A stretch of DNA of 64,000 nt from the NCBI RefSeq assembly GCF_009363535.1, contig NZ_CP045369.1:448501-512500 (forward strand). Reading direction: 5' to 3'. Position numbers and translations under genes: made by a program. This document shows, one piece after another, positions 57,406 to 64,000 of this stretch. Each line of letters starts with the position of its first letter. The stretch's first letter is position 1. The DNA is from Microbulbifer sp. THAF38. GTDB taxonomy: Bacteria > Pseudomonadota > Gammaproteobacteria > Pseudomonadales > Cellvibrionaceae. Under the pieces are notes generated by a model that saw nothing but the letters and a program-made list of their open reading frames with translations, had not been told where the DNA came from and ran no database searches.

Positions 57406-58458
57406 GTGATTAAGGTAGCAATTGTCGGAGCCACCGGCTACACGGGAGTGGAGCTGCTGCGAATTTTGGCGACACATCCACAGGTAAAAGTGGTTGCAAT
57501 CACCTCGCGCTCCCTGAAGGGCACACCTGTAGCAGAGTTATTTCCCAGTCTGCGTGGACACTACGACCTGGCTTTTTGTGAGCCGGAAATCGAGCAGTTA
57601 GCCAGCTGTGATCTTGTCTTCTTTGCTACGCCCCACGGAGTTGCTCAAGCCCAAGTGCCGGCACTTATTGAGCGCGGTGTGCGGGTAGTTGATCTTTCCG
57701 CTGATTTTCGTCTCAAGGATATCCCCACCTGGGAGACTTGGTATGGCCAGGAGCACGCAGCTCCAGCACTGGCCCAAGCGGCGGTTTACGGTTTGCCTGA
57801 AGTCAACCGCGCCGATATCGCAGGCGCGCAGCTGGTGGCCTGCCCCGGGTGTTACCCCACTGCAATCCAGTTGGGCTGGATTCCTCTACTGGAGGCGGGT
57901 GTGGTAGAGCCGTCGGAACTCATTGCCAGTGCGGCCAGCGGTGCCAGTGGCGCCGGGCGCCAGGCCAAGACAGACCTGATCCTTGCGGAAAACAGTGATA
58001 ACTTCCGCGCCTATTCTGCTGCCGGTCACCGCCATTTACCGGAGATTGAGCAGGGCTTGCGCAAGGTACAGCCGCTCGATGCCAGCCCGGCGCAGGTAAC
58101 ATTTGTGCCGCACCTATTGCCAATGATTCGGGGCATCCACGCCACTCTGTTTGCCAAGACTCTCTCCAAAGTGAGTCTTTCAGCCAGCGAATTACAGGGG
58201 TTGTTTGAGCAGCGCTACAAAGATGAGCCCTTCGTCGATGTGCTTCCGCCTGGAAGCCACCCGCAAACCCGCAGCGTGCGCGGAACAAATATGTGTAGGG
58301 TGTCCGTGATGCAACCCCAGGATCGGGATACCCTGGTAGTCATGTCGGTGATCGACAACCTGGCCAAGGGTGCCTCGGCCCAGGCGGTCCAGAATATGAA
58401 CATTATGTTTGGCCTAACTGAGACGTTGGGCTTGGAGAGCCCCGCGCTGCTGCCTTAA
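57406..58458 (+). CDS. argC: N-acetyl-gamma-glutamyl-phosphate reductase
   Basis: A 350-residue NADPH-dependent reductase of arginine synthesis. It has [42 protein letters not shown], the catalytic Cys in [17 protein letters not shown] and [13 protein letters not shown] chose GTG 57406, where the family sequence begins (VIKVAIVG); GGAGAG is about 9 nt upstream. An earlier TTG at 57376 adds ten unlikely residues. First gene of the argC-erpA-anmK-tyrS region conserved in Pseudomonas. Confidence 0.96.
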   Translation: MIKVAIVGATGYTGVELLRILATHPQVKVVAITSRSLKGTPVAELFPSLRGHYDLAFCEPEIEQLASCDLVFFATPHGVAQAQVPALIERGVRVVDLSADFRLKDIPTWETWYGQEHAAPALAQAAVYGLPEVNRADIAGAQLVACPGCYPTAIQLGWIPLLEAGVVEPSELIASAASGASGAGRQAKTDLILAENSDNFRAYSAAGHRHLPEIEQGLRKVQPLDASPAQVTFVPHLLPMIRGIHATLFAKTLSKVSLSASELQGLFEQRYKDEPFVDVLPPGSHPQTRSVRGTNMCRVSVMQPQDRDTLVVMSVIDNLAKGASAQAVQNMNIMFGLTETLGLESPALLP

Positions 58459-58509
58459 AATCAAATAATTACGATAACCGGTAATCTCGGTTCAGCCCCA
58501 GCGAATTAT

Positions 58510-59253
58510 ATGGAGCTCAAAGTGAAAGGCAGTAAGCAGTACCGTATGAAAGTGGTGCCCCACCGCCCCTTCTCCGGCGTGATTGCCGCGGGTGGTGTCG
58601 CCCTGTTGGTATTGGTCACCTCTGCCGGTTCCTATTTCGCCGGCCAGTATCACCTGCGTAAAAACCTCGATGAGAAGACCCTGGAATATACCCGGGTGCT
58701 GGAGCAACTCGAGGCACTCAATAGTGAAAATGAAGCCCTGCGCATGCGTGCCGCTACCGCCGAGCAGTCCCTAGTAATTGGTGAACAGGCCAGCGAGGCC
58801 GTGCGCACTGAGCTGGTTCAAAAAGAAAGCCAGATTGCCGAGTTGAAACAGGAAATCTCCTTCTATCGTGGAGTTATGGCGCCGGCAGAAGGCGGGGAGG
58901 GGGTCTCGATCGGCCGCTTTATACTCTCCCAGACCGCTGACGCGCGCAGTTACCAGTACAAGCTACAGGTTCAACAGTCGGCGGCGCGCCGTAATGTCAT
59001 TAAGGGGACGGCCACCTTTACCGTTGTGGGCCGCCAGGACGGCGAGTCAAAGCGCTACGCCTTAATGGATTTATCGGAGCAGGTGGATAAAGAGTCTATC
59101 CCGCTGCGTTTTAAATATTTTCAGAACATAGAGGGGGAGCTGCGCCTGCCGGAAGGGTTTATACCCGAAGGCGTGGAGCTCTCGCTTAAATCCAGTGGAC
59201 GCAGCGGGTTCAATATTGAGCAGCGTTACGGCTGGTTGGTACAGAAAAGCTAG
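58510..59253 (+). CDS. Coiled-coil membrane protein (DUF6776-like)
   Basis: A 247-residue protein with a basic N-terminus, one transmembrane helix (about 22-46), a coiled coil (about 55-120, LEQLEALNSENEALRMR) and a C-terminal beta-rich domain (about 125-247) with SFYRGVMAPAEGGEGVSIG. It matches a conserved family found between argC and the bactofilin in Pseudomonas-type genomes. The role is unknown. It lies 33 bp upstream of the bactofilin gene and may act with it at the envelope. Confidence 0.82.
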   Translation: MELKVKGSKQYRMKVVPHRPFSGVIAAGGVALLVLVTSAGSYFAGQYHLRKNLDEKTLEYTRVLEQLEALNSENEALRMRAATAEQSLVIGEQASEAVRTELVQKESQIAELKQEISFYRGVMAPAEGGEGVSIGRFILSQTADARSYQYKLQVQQSAARRNVIKGTATFTVVGRQDGESKRYALMDLSEQVDKESIPLRFKYFQNIEGELRLPEGFIPEGVELSLKSSGRSGFNIEQRYGWLVQKS

Positions 59254-59286
59254 CATTGATGCCAGAGGCATGAGGTTTTAGGGATT

Positions 59287-59730
59287 ATGTTAAGAAAAAA
59301 AGAGAAAAACGTAACTATGGCCAGTACCGGTAGTAATCATACGACTCTGATCGCGCGCCAGACGGAAGTCACCGGCGATATACACTTTCGTGGAAACCTG
59401 GTCATTGAAGGCAAGGTAAAGGGCAATGTCTCGGCTCACAGTGATAGCGATGCACGTTTGCAGATTGTTGACGGTGGCGTGATCGAAGGCGAAATCCGTG
59501 TGCCCCAGGTGGTCATCAACGGCAATGTGAATGGGGATGTATTCGCAGCACGTCATCTGGAGCTGGCCTCCAAGGCTATGGTAGAGGGTAATGTGCACTA
59601 TAAGCTGATAGAGATGATGAAGGGTGCCCAGGTCAATGGCGCACTGGTATCCAATGCGGACCTCAGCTCCGCCGGTGATACCCCGATGATTGGCTATTCC
59701 GAAGACGAAACAGTGATTGAAGCCTCTTAA
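59287..59730 (+). CDS. Bactofilin (CcmA-like) cytoskeletal protein
   Basis: A 147-residue bactofilin. The beta-helical DUF583 core (about 22-115) shows the repeating hydrophobic-Gly pattern: GDIHFRGNLVIEGKVKGNV, DGGVIEGEIR, VVINGNVNGDVFA, VEGNVHYKLIEM. Bactofilins polymerise without nucleotide and often guide cell-wall enzymes; the M23 peptidase 1.7 kb away may be a functional partner (inference). ATG 59287 is used; an ATG at 59317 is also possible. Confidence 0.93.
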   Translation: MLRKKEKNVTMASTGSNHTTLIARQTEVTGDIHFRGNLVIEGKVKGNVSAHSDSDARLQIVDGGVIEGEIRVPQVVINGNVNGDVFAARHLELASKAMVEGNVHYKLIEMMKGAQVNGALVSNADLSSAGDTPMIGYSEDETVIEAS

Positions 59731-59749
59731 GTTGACCTCCCACAGCAGA

Positions 59750-59773
59750 CCCCGGCTTCCTTCAATACCGGGG
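59750..59773 (+). terminator. Hairpin after the bactofilin gene
   Basis: CCCCGG (59750-59755) pairs with CCGGGG (59768-59773) across a 12-nt loop, 20 bp after the bactofilin stop. There is no T-tract. Confidence 0.4.
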
Positions 59774-59891
59774 CCTGTTGCGCCAAATACTTGACTGATT
59801 TGCTGGGTTTAAGCAAGATGACGCCCCCGAGGCTGCGCTCTGTATAGCTTTTATACGAGTTGCGAACGTCCCGATGAGTTGAGAGAGACTT

Positions 59892-60245
59892 ATGTCAGAA
59901 GCTGTATCCTTTTCTCCTGCACCACTGGTGGTTACCGATAAAGCGGTAGCTAAGGTCAAGAGCCTGTTGGAAGAGGAGGGCAATCCGGATTTAAAGCTTA
60001 GGGTCTTTGTTACCGGTGGCGGCTGTTCTGGATTCCAGTACGGGTTTACCTTCGATGAGCTGGTTGCCGAGGACGATGCCATTATCGAGAAAGACGGCAT
60101 CCAAGTACTGGTCGATGCCATGAGCTACCCCTATTTGGTGGGTGCCAATGTGGACTATGAGGAGGGACTTGCTGGTTCTCGCTTCGTGGTGCAAAACCCC
60201 AATGCTTCCTCTACCTGTGGCTGCGGCTCTTCCTTCTCGATCTGA
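59892..60245 (+). CDS. erpA: Iron-sulfur cluster insertion protein ErpA
   Basis: A 117-residue A-type carrier that delivers Fe-S clusters to target proteins. The three ligand cysteines are Cys45 (GGCSGF), Cys109 and Cys111 (CGCGSSF). Length and the [18 protein letters not shown] stretch match ErpA rather than IscA. It converges with anmK, with 20 bp between the stops. Confidence 0.97.
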   Translation: MSEAVSFSPAPLVVTDKAVAKVKSLLEEEGNPDLKLRVFVTGGGCSGFQYGFTFDELVAEDDAIIEKDGIQVLVDAMSYPYLVGANVDYEEGLAGSRFVVQNPNASSTCGCGSSFSI

Positions 60246-60265
60246 GCCGCCCACCAGCTAGCCGC

Positions 60266-61375
60266 TTAGGGGGGATAGATAGCCCCGAGAACGGCTTCTT
60301 TTTTTGCCCCGGTGACACCGGGGCAATTTCCGGGCAGGCCGAGCAGTGTCTGCCGAGCCAGCCAGGCAAATCCCACAGCTTCAAGCCAGTCGGCATCAAT
60401 GCCATAAGTTCCCGTATCGGCAATTGACCAAGTAGGCAACCGCCTCTGTAGCCTGGATAGTAAATCCTTATTCTTTGCGCCCCCACCGCATACCAGTAAC
60501 TCCCCACCATCCGCGAAGGAATGCACGGCTTCGGCAACACTCGCCGCAGTGACTTCTGACAGGGTTGCCTGCACATCTGCAGGGGCTAGTTCCAATCCAG
60601 CCAGGGCTTGTTCCAGCCAATTGGCGTTAAAGGTTTCGCGGCCAGTGCTTTTCGGCGGTTCGGCGGTAAAGTAGGGATCTGACATCAAGCGGTTCAACAG
60701 CTCGGGGTTAGCCCGGCCGCTGGCTGCCCAGCTACCTTCTCGGTCGAAAGGTTGCTTTTTATGAAGGCTTACCCAGTAATCCATCAGAGCATTGCCGGGG
60801 CCAGTGTCGTAACCGCAAATGCTGCTATCGGCTTTCAGCTCGGTAATATTGGCCATGCCACCAATATTGACAACGGCACGATTGCCCTCGGTTTTGAAGG
60901 CGGCGCGGTGGAATGCGGGCATAAGCGGGGCCCCCTGTCCGCCCAATGCCATATCGCGTCGACGAAAATCTGCGACCGTGCTAATGCCGGTCATTGCGGC
61001 AATCGTATTGGGGTCGCCAAGCTGTAGGGTGAACGGGGAGCTTACAGTGCCAGGCGGTCGGTGCCTGACAGTTTGCCCATGGCTGCCAATTGCGGTGACA
61101 TCATGCGGCTCTACACCCGCACGCGCCAACAAGGTATTCGTTGCCTCGGCAAATACCTGGCCAAGCTGTCGATCCAGCTGCCCGGCGCGATCCAATTCCG
61201 ATGGGCCGGGGGAGCATAGGGCGAGGATTGCGCTGCGCAGTGAAGGGTGGATGGGATGGCTGAGAGCTGCCAGGATACGCGGCTTGATTTTATCTTCACC
61301 GCCAAAGTCGACCAGTACCGCGTCGATGGCATCGACGCTGGTACCGGACATCAGACCGATAAAAAGATCGGGCAT
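60266..61375 (-). CDS. anmK: Anhydro-N-acetylmuramic acid kinase
   Basis: A 369-residue sugar kinase that cleaves and phosphorylates anhMurNAc to MurNAc-6-phosphate in cell-wall recycling. It shows GLMSGTSVDAIDAVLV, AIGSHGQTVRH, DFRRRDMALGGQGAPL, NIGGMANIT and GYDTGPGNALMD. With amgK and murU elsewhere in the window it supports a full recycling route. It follows the M23 peptidase gene by 15 bp on the same strand. Confidence 0.97.
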   Translation of the reverse strand: MPDLFIGLMSGTSVDAIDAVLVDFGGEDKIKPRILAALSHPIHPSLRSAILALCSPGPSELDRAGQLDRQLGQVFAEATNTLLARAGVEPHDVTAIGSHGQTVRHRPPGTVSSPFTLQLGDPNTIAAMTGISTVADFRRRDMALGGQGAPLMPAFHRAAFKTEGNRAVVNIGGMANITELKADSSICGYDTGPGNALMDYWVSLHKKQPFDREGSWAASGRANPELLNRLMSDPYFTAEPPKSTGRETFNANWLEQALAGLELAPADVQATLSEVTAASVAEAVHSFADGGELLVCGGGAKNKDLLSRLQRRLPTWSIADTGTYGIDADWLEAVGFAWLARQTLLGLPGNCPGVTGAKKEAVLGAIYPP

Positions 61376-61390
61376 AAAATAAAGTGCTTA

Positions 61391-62776
61391 TTAATTGTCG
61401 TCGTCGAGTTTTGCCAGAGCCGGGCCCTGGTAATTTTCCAGCTTGGCCAGCAGAGGCTGCGTTTGATTCTTAAAGCGCGTCATTTCCGCTGAGGGAACAG
61501 ACTTGGCTTTGGGTAGTTTGCGCACGATCGTGGCCGGATTGCGATGCCTGCCATCCACCAGGAACTCATAGTGCAAGTGAGGGCCAGTGGCATAGCCAGT
61601 GGAGCCGACAGTGCCGATAACTTGGCGCTGCTTTACCCGCTGGCCTCTCTTCACTTTGCGCTTGGTTAGGTGTAGGTAGCGGGTAACGTAACGTTCACCA
61701 TGCTGAATAAACACATAGTTGCCGTTAGGTTTGCTGTAACCAGAGGCAATCACCCGGCCGTCGCCGGTGGAGTAAACCGGGGTACCACGAGGGGCCGCAT
61801 AATCGGTGCCGTTATGCGGGCGACGCGATTTAAAAACCGGATGCAAACGGCGTGGATTAAAGTGGGAGCTGATGCGGACAATATCCAGAGGTGTACGAAT
61901 AAACGCCTTGCGCATGCTCTTGCCTTCAGGGGTGAAGTAATTGGCATCGCCGCTGCTGTCGACGTAGCGAACCGCACTGTAAGTCTGGCCCTGGTTGGTA
62001 AAACTGACCGCGAGAATAGGACCGTTACCAATCTTTTCCCCGTCGAGGAATTTTTCCTCGAACATCACGCTAAAACTATCGCCCTTGCGGATATCCAGGG
62101 CAAAGTCGATATCGGAGCTAAAGACATCAGCCATTTCCATAATTAGGCTATCGCTCAGTCCGGCATCGCTGCCTGCAACAAACAGGGAGCTATCAATTTG
62201 TCCCTGGCGATAGGCGGGGTGGCTGTCGGGTTCTCTTTGAACCAGATCGTGCTGAAATTTACTCTCAGTATCACGAGTAAATCTGACTTGGCTGAGTCTG
62301 TCCTTTTGCAGCGCTAAACTCTGTAGCTTGCCATCGGCATTGACCGTAAACGTCAGCTCTTCACCGGGATTAAGTCTCGCCAGTTTTTTTGCTTCCTTGC
62401 CACTGCCAAGCAACTGGTACATTTCACCTGCGCTGACTTTGGCGCGCTTAAACAGGTCAGACAGGGTATCGCCATTGCGTACGGTCAGGCTGAGTGACTT
62501 TAATGCCTCTGTAGCCGCTGCAGCTAATGCAATTCCCTGGTTGGGAGAGACTTCCTCGACCTGCTTTTGTTCAGCAGTAGTTTCTGTCTTCTCAGTGGTT
62601 GGAGACAGATTGACGGGAAGAGGCATGCGCTTGGCTTCGACTTCTGGCGTTGGGATAAAAATTGCCAAAACCAGAACACAGGCAGCGGCACTGGCCGTTA
62701 GGGCGTGCACGCGGGGAAAATGCTTGGGCAAGGCGCCTATTCGGACACGGGATGTCGGTTTGCGATGATTCTGCAT
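61391..62776 (-). CDS. M23 family cell-wall peptidase (MepM-like)
   Basis: A 461-residue exported or membrane-anchored endopeptidase. A basic tail and one hydrophobic segment (about 25-42) are followed by a LysM/OapA-like region (LTVRNGDTLSDLFKRAKVS, about 95-150), a central domain and the C-terminal lysostaphin-type domain with zinc ligands in RPHNGTDYAAP (HxxxD) and the HLHYEF motif. The organisation matches MepM, which cuts peptidoglycan cross-links. It is co-oriented with anmK and divergent from tyrS. Confidence 0.94.
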   Translation of the reverse strand: MQNHRKPTSRVRIGALPKHFPRVHALTASAAACVLVLAIFIPTPEVEAKRMPLPVNLSPTTEKTETTAEQKQVEEVSPNQGIALAAAATEALKSLSLTVRNGDTLSDLFKRAKVSAGEMYQLLGSGKEAKKLARLNPGEELTFTVNADGKLQSLALQKDRLSQVRFTRDTESKFQHDLVQREPDSHPAYRQGQIDSSLFVAGSDAGLSDSLIMEMADVFSSDIDFALDIRKGDSFSVMFEEKFLDGEKIGNGPILAVSFTNQGQTYSAVRYVDSSGDANYFTPEGKSMRKAFIRTPLDIVRISSHFNPRRLHPVFKSRRPHNGTDYAAPRGTPVYSTGDGRVIASGYSKPNGNYVFIQHGERYVTRYLHLTKRKVKRGQRVKQRQVIGTVGSTGYATGPHLHYEFLVDGRHRNPATIVRKLPKAKSVPSAEMTRFKNQTQPLLAKLENYQGPALAKLDDDN

Positions 62777-63003
62777 GGTATTAACGGGCGGCGCCGGCTG
62801 TCGTTGTTATCTGCGCTTGAAATAAAGGGTGTTTAAAAAACAGGCATTGAAGTGACTTTATAGCAAAAAAGCCGCCTGGGTTCACTGGGTAATTGACCCA
62901 TATCTCCATGAGTAAGTTCCTCAGTATCTAATTTACCATTTTATAGCAGCAGTAAGGCCCGCTTGTATTTGCCGCAAAGTTCGGTAATGTTGCAGCGCAT
63001 TTT

Positions 63004-63024
63004 GCCACCGTCCGGTGGCGCTCT
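63004..63024 (+). promoter_or_regulatory. Hairpin in the tyrS leader
   Basis: GCCACC (63004-63009) pairs with GGTGGC (63014-63019) across a 4-nt loop, followed by GCTCTTTT, 28 bp upstream of tyrS. No gene precedes it on the plus strand, so it is either an attenuator-like leader element or chance. Confidence 0.35.
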
Positions 63025-63051
63025 TTTCAAGCCTACATATGAGGGGAAAGC

Positions 63052-64000
63052 ATGGCTGGGGTCGACATGACACTGCTTGAAGACTTGGACCGTCGCGGAT
63101 TGATTAATCAGGCGACTGGTGACGGCGAACTGACGCAGCATTTGTCTGAGAGTCGAACCCTGTATTGCGGTTTTGATCCCACTGCAGACTCCCTTCATAT
63201 AGGCAGTCTAGTACCGCTGCTGACCTTGAAGAGGTTTCAGGCGGCAGGTCATCAACCGATAGCCCTGGTCGGCGGTGCTACCGGTTTGATTGGAGACCCG
63301 TCTTTTAAAGCTCAAGAGCGCAGCCTCAATACTCCAGACGTCGTTGCCGGTTGGGTTGAGAAGCTGAAAAACCAAGTTTCTCAGTTTATCGATTTTGATT
63401 GCGGAGAAAATAGTGCCTTAGTAGCGAATAATCTGGATTGGACTTGCGAGCTCAATGTGCTCGATTTTCTGCGTGACGTGGGAAAGCATTTCTCCGTCAA
63501 CAATATGGTGAATAAAGAATCTGTTAAGCAGCGTATCCAGAGGGAGGGTGAGGGGATCTCCTTTACCGAGTTCTCTTATATGTTGCTGCAGTCCATGGAT
63601 TTTTCCGAACTGTATAAGCGCAATAATTGCACCTTGCAGATTGGCGGCTCTGACCAGTGGGGCAATATTACCGGTGGTGTCGACCTGACTCGGCGTCAGC
63701 ACCGAGGTAAGGTTTTTGGTTTGACTCTGCCACTGGTGACCAAAGCCGACGGCACCAAGTTTGGTAAAACAGAAAGTGGCACTATCTGGTTAGACCCGAA
63801 GCGGACCAGTCCTTACGCCTTTTACCAGTTCTGGCTGAATACCGCTGACGCGGATGTCTACAAGTTCCTACGTTACTTCACTTTCTTGAGTGTTGATGAA
63901 ATTGAGGCAATTGAACAGGGTGACCGCGAGCGCGCTGGAAAACCTGAGGCACAGGGTATTTTGGCTCGTGAAGTTACCCGCCTAGTTCATGGTGAAGAAG
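63052..64000 (+). CDS. tyrS: Tyrosyl-tRNA synthetase (3' end outside the window)
   Basis: An open frame runs from ATG 63052, with GAGGGG 5 nt upstream, off the right edge, giving 316 residues of class I tyrosyl-tRNA synthetase. It has [16 protein letters not shown] with the HIGH-type motif [29 protein letters not shown], and the KMSKS-like KFGKT. An ATG at 63067 is a second possible start. The frame should run to about 400 residues. Confidence 0.97.
   Translation, partial: MAGVDMTLLEDLDRRGLINQATGDGELTQHLSESRTLYCGFDPTADSLHIGSLVPLLTLKRFQAAGHQPIALVGGATGLIGDPSFKAQERSLNTPDVVAGWVEKLKNQVSQFIDFDCGENSALVANNLDWTCELNVLDFLRDVGKHFSVNNMVNKESVKQRIQREGEGISFTEFSYMLLQSMDFSELYKRNNCTLQIGGSDQWGNITGGVDLTRRQHRGKVFGLTLPLVTKADGTKFGKTESGTIWLDPKRTSPYAFYQFWLNTADADVYKFLRYFTFLSVDEIEAIEQGDRERAGKPEAQGILAREVTRLVHGEE

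Noticed and set aside
60309..60327. GC hairpin next to a T-run near the end of anmK
   Set aside because: The T-run precedes the stem on the plus strand and becomes an A-run after it on the minus strand, so it is not a terminator on either; it encodes PGVTGAKK of AnmK.

Overview
The window reads as a continuous stretch of chromosome from a marine-type gammaproteobacterium close to the Cellvibrionales (a Microbulbifer-like organism is my best guess; this is inferred from protein character and gene order, not from a marker gene). Gene order strongly recalls Pseudomonas: cca, prkA-yeaH-spoVR, apaH-rsmA-pdxA-surA-lptD, amgK-murU, rpe-trpE, trpGDC-vfr-yhfA-coq7, and argC-erpA-anmK-M23 peptidase-tyrS all occur in the same relative order. 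I see no tRNA or rRNA gene, no CRISPR array, no transposase, integrase or phage gene, so this is core genome rather than an accessory island.

Layout. 1-5.4 kb: the tail of an unidentified gene, a membrane-anchored DJ-1/PfpI protein, a two-component pair, a pteridine-reductase-type SDR and cca. 5.5-5.7 kb: a candidate small RNA with its own consensus promoter and a strong intrinsic terminator. 5.9-11.6 kb: a helix-turn-helix protein with a degenerate receiver, then the SpoVR / VWA / PrkA stress module. 11.9-20.2 kb: galE, an AT-rich spacer, then the outer-membrane biogenesis cluster apaH-rsmA-pdxA-surA-lptD. 20.5-28 kb: amgK-murU (cell-wall sugar recycling), rpe, a probable tryptophan leader peptide, and a trp operon (trpE, trpG, trpD, trpC) that carries a voltage-gated ion channel gene between trpE and trpG. 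28-36 kb: vfr/crp, yhfA, coq7, purD, purH, fis, dusB and a zinc-ribbon/DUF3426 protein. 36-43.7 kb: prmA, accC, accB, aroQ, dsbD, and a TPR-like lipoprotein, a PCu(A)C copper chaperone and a YajG-like lipoprotein. 43.8-49.6 kb: a PAS-GGDEF-EAL protein, a PfkB-family kinase and PBP1b. 49.6-57.3 kb: hemB, a GntR regulator with a BenE transporter, hemL, a divergent thiD, hemJ and a ClC protein. 57.4-64 kb: argC, a coiled-coil membrane protein, a bactofilin, erpA, anmK, an M23 peptidase and the 5' part of tyrS.

How the genes work together. Three themes recur. Envelope: LptD and SurA assemble the outer membrane; AmgK, MurU and AnmK recycle MurNAc; PBP1b, the M23 peptidase and the bactofilin act on the wall. 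Biosynthesis: trp, pur, hem, arg, acc and aro genes sit in compact, overlapping operons. Regulation: Vfr, Fis, a GntR factor with visible palindromes, a trp leader peptide and the candidate sRNA.

The most interesting items are the candidate sRNA at 5.5-5.7 kb, the ion channel in the trp operon with an acidic pore motif (TFEDWTD), the trp leader peptide, the pseudo-receiver regulator, and several key-residue substitutions (ThiD, ClC, GGDEF). I did not find a clearly novel multi-gene system.
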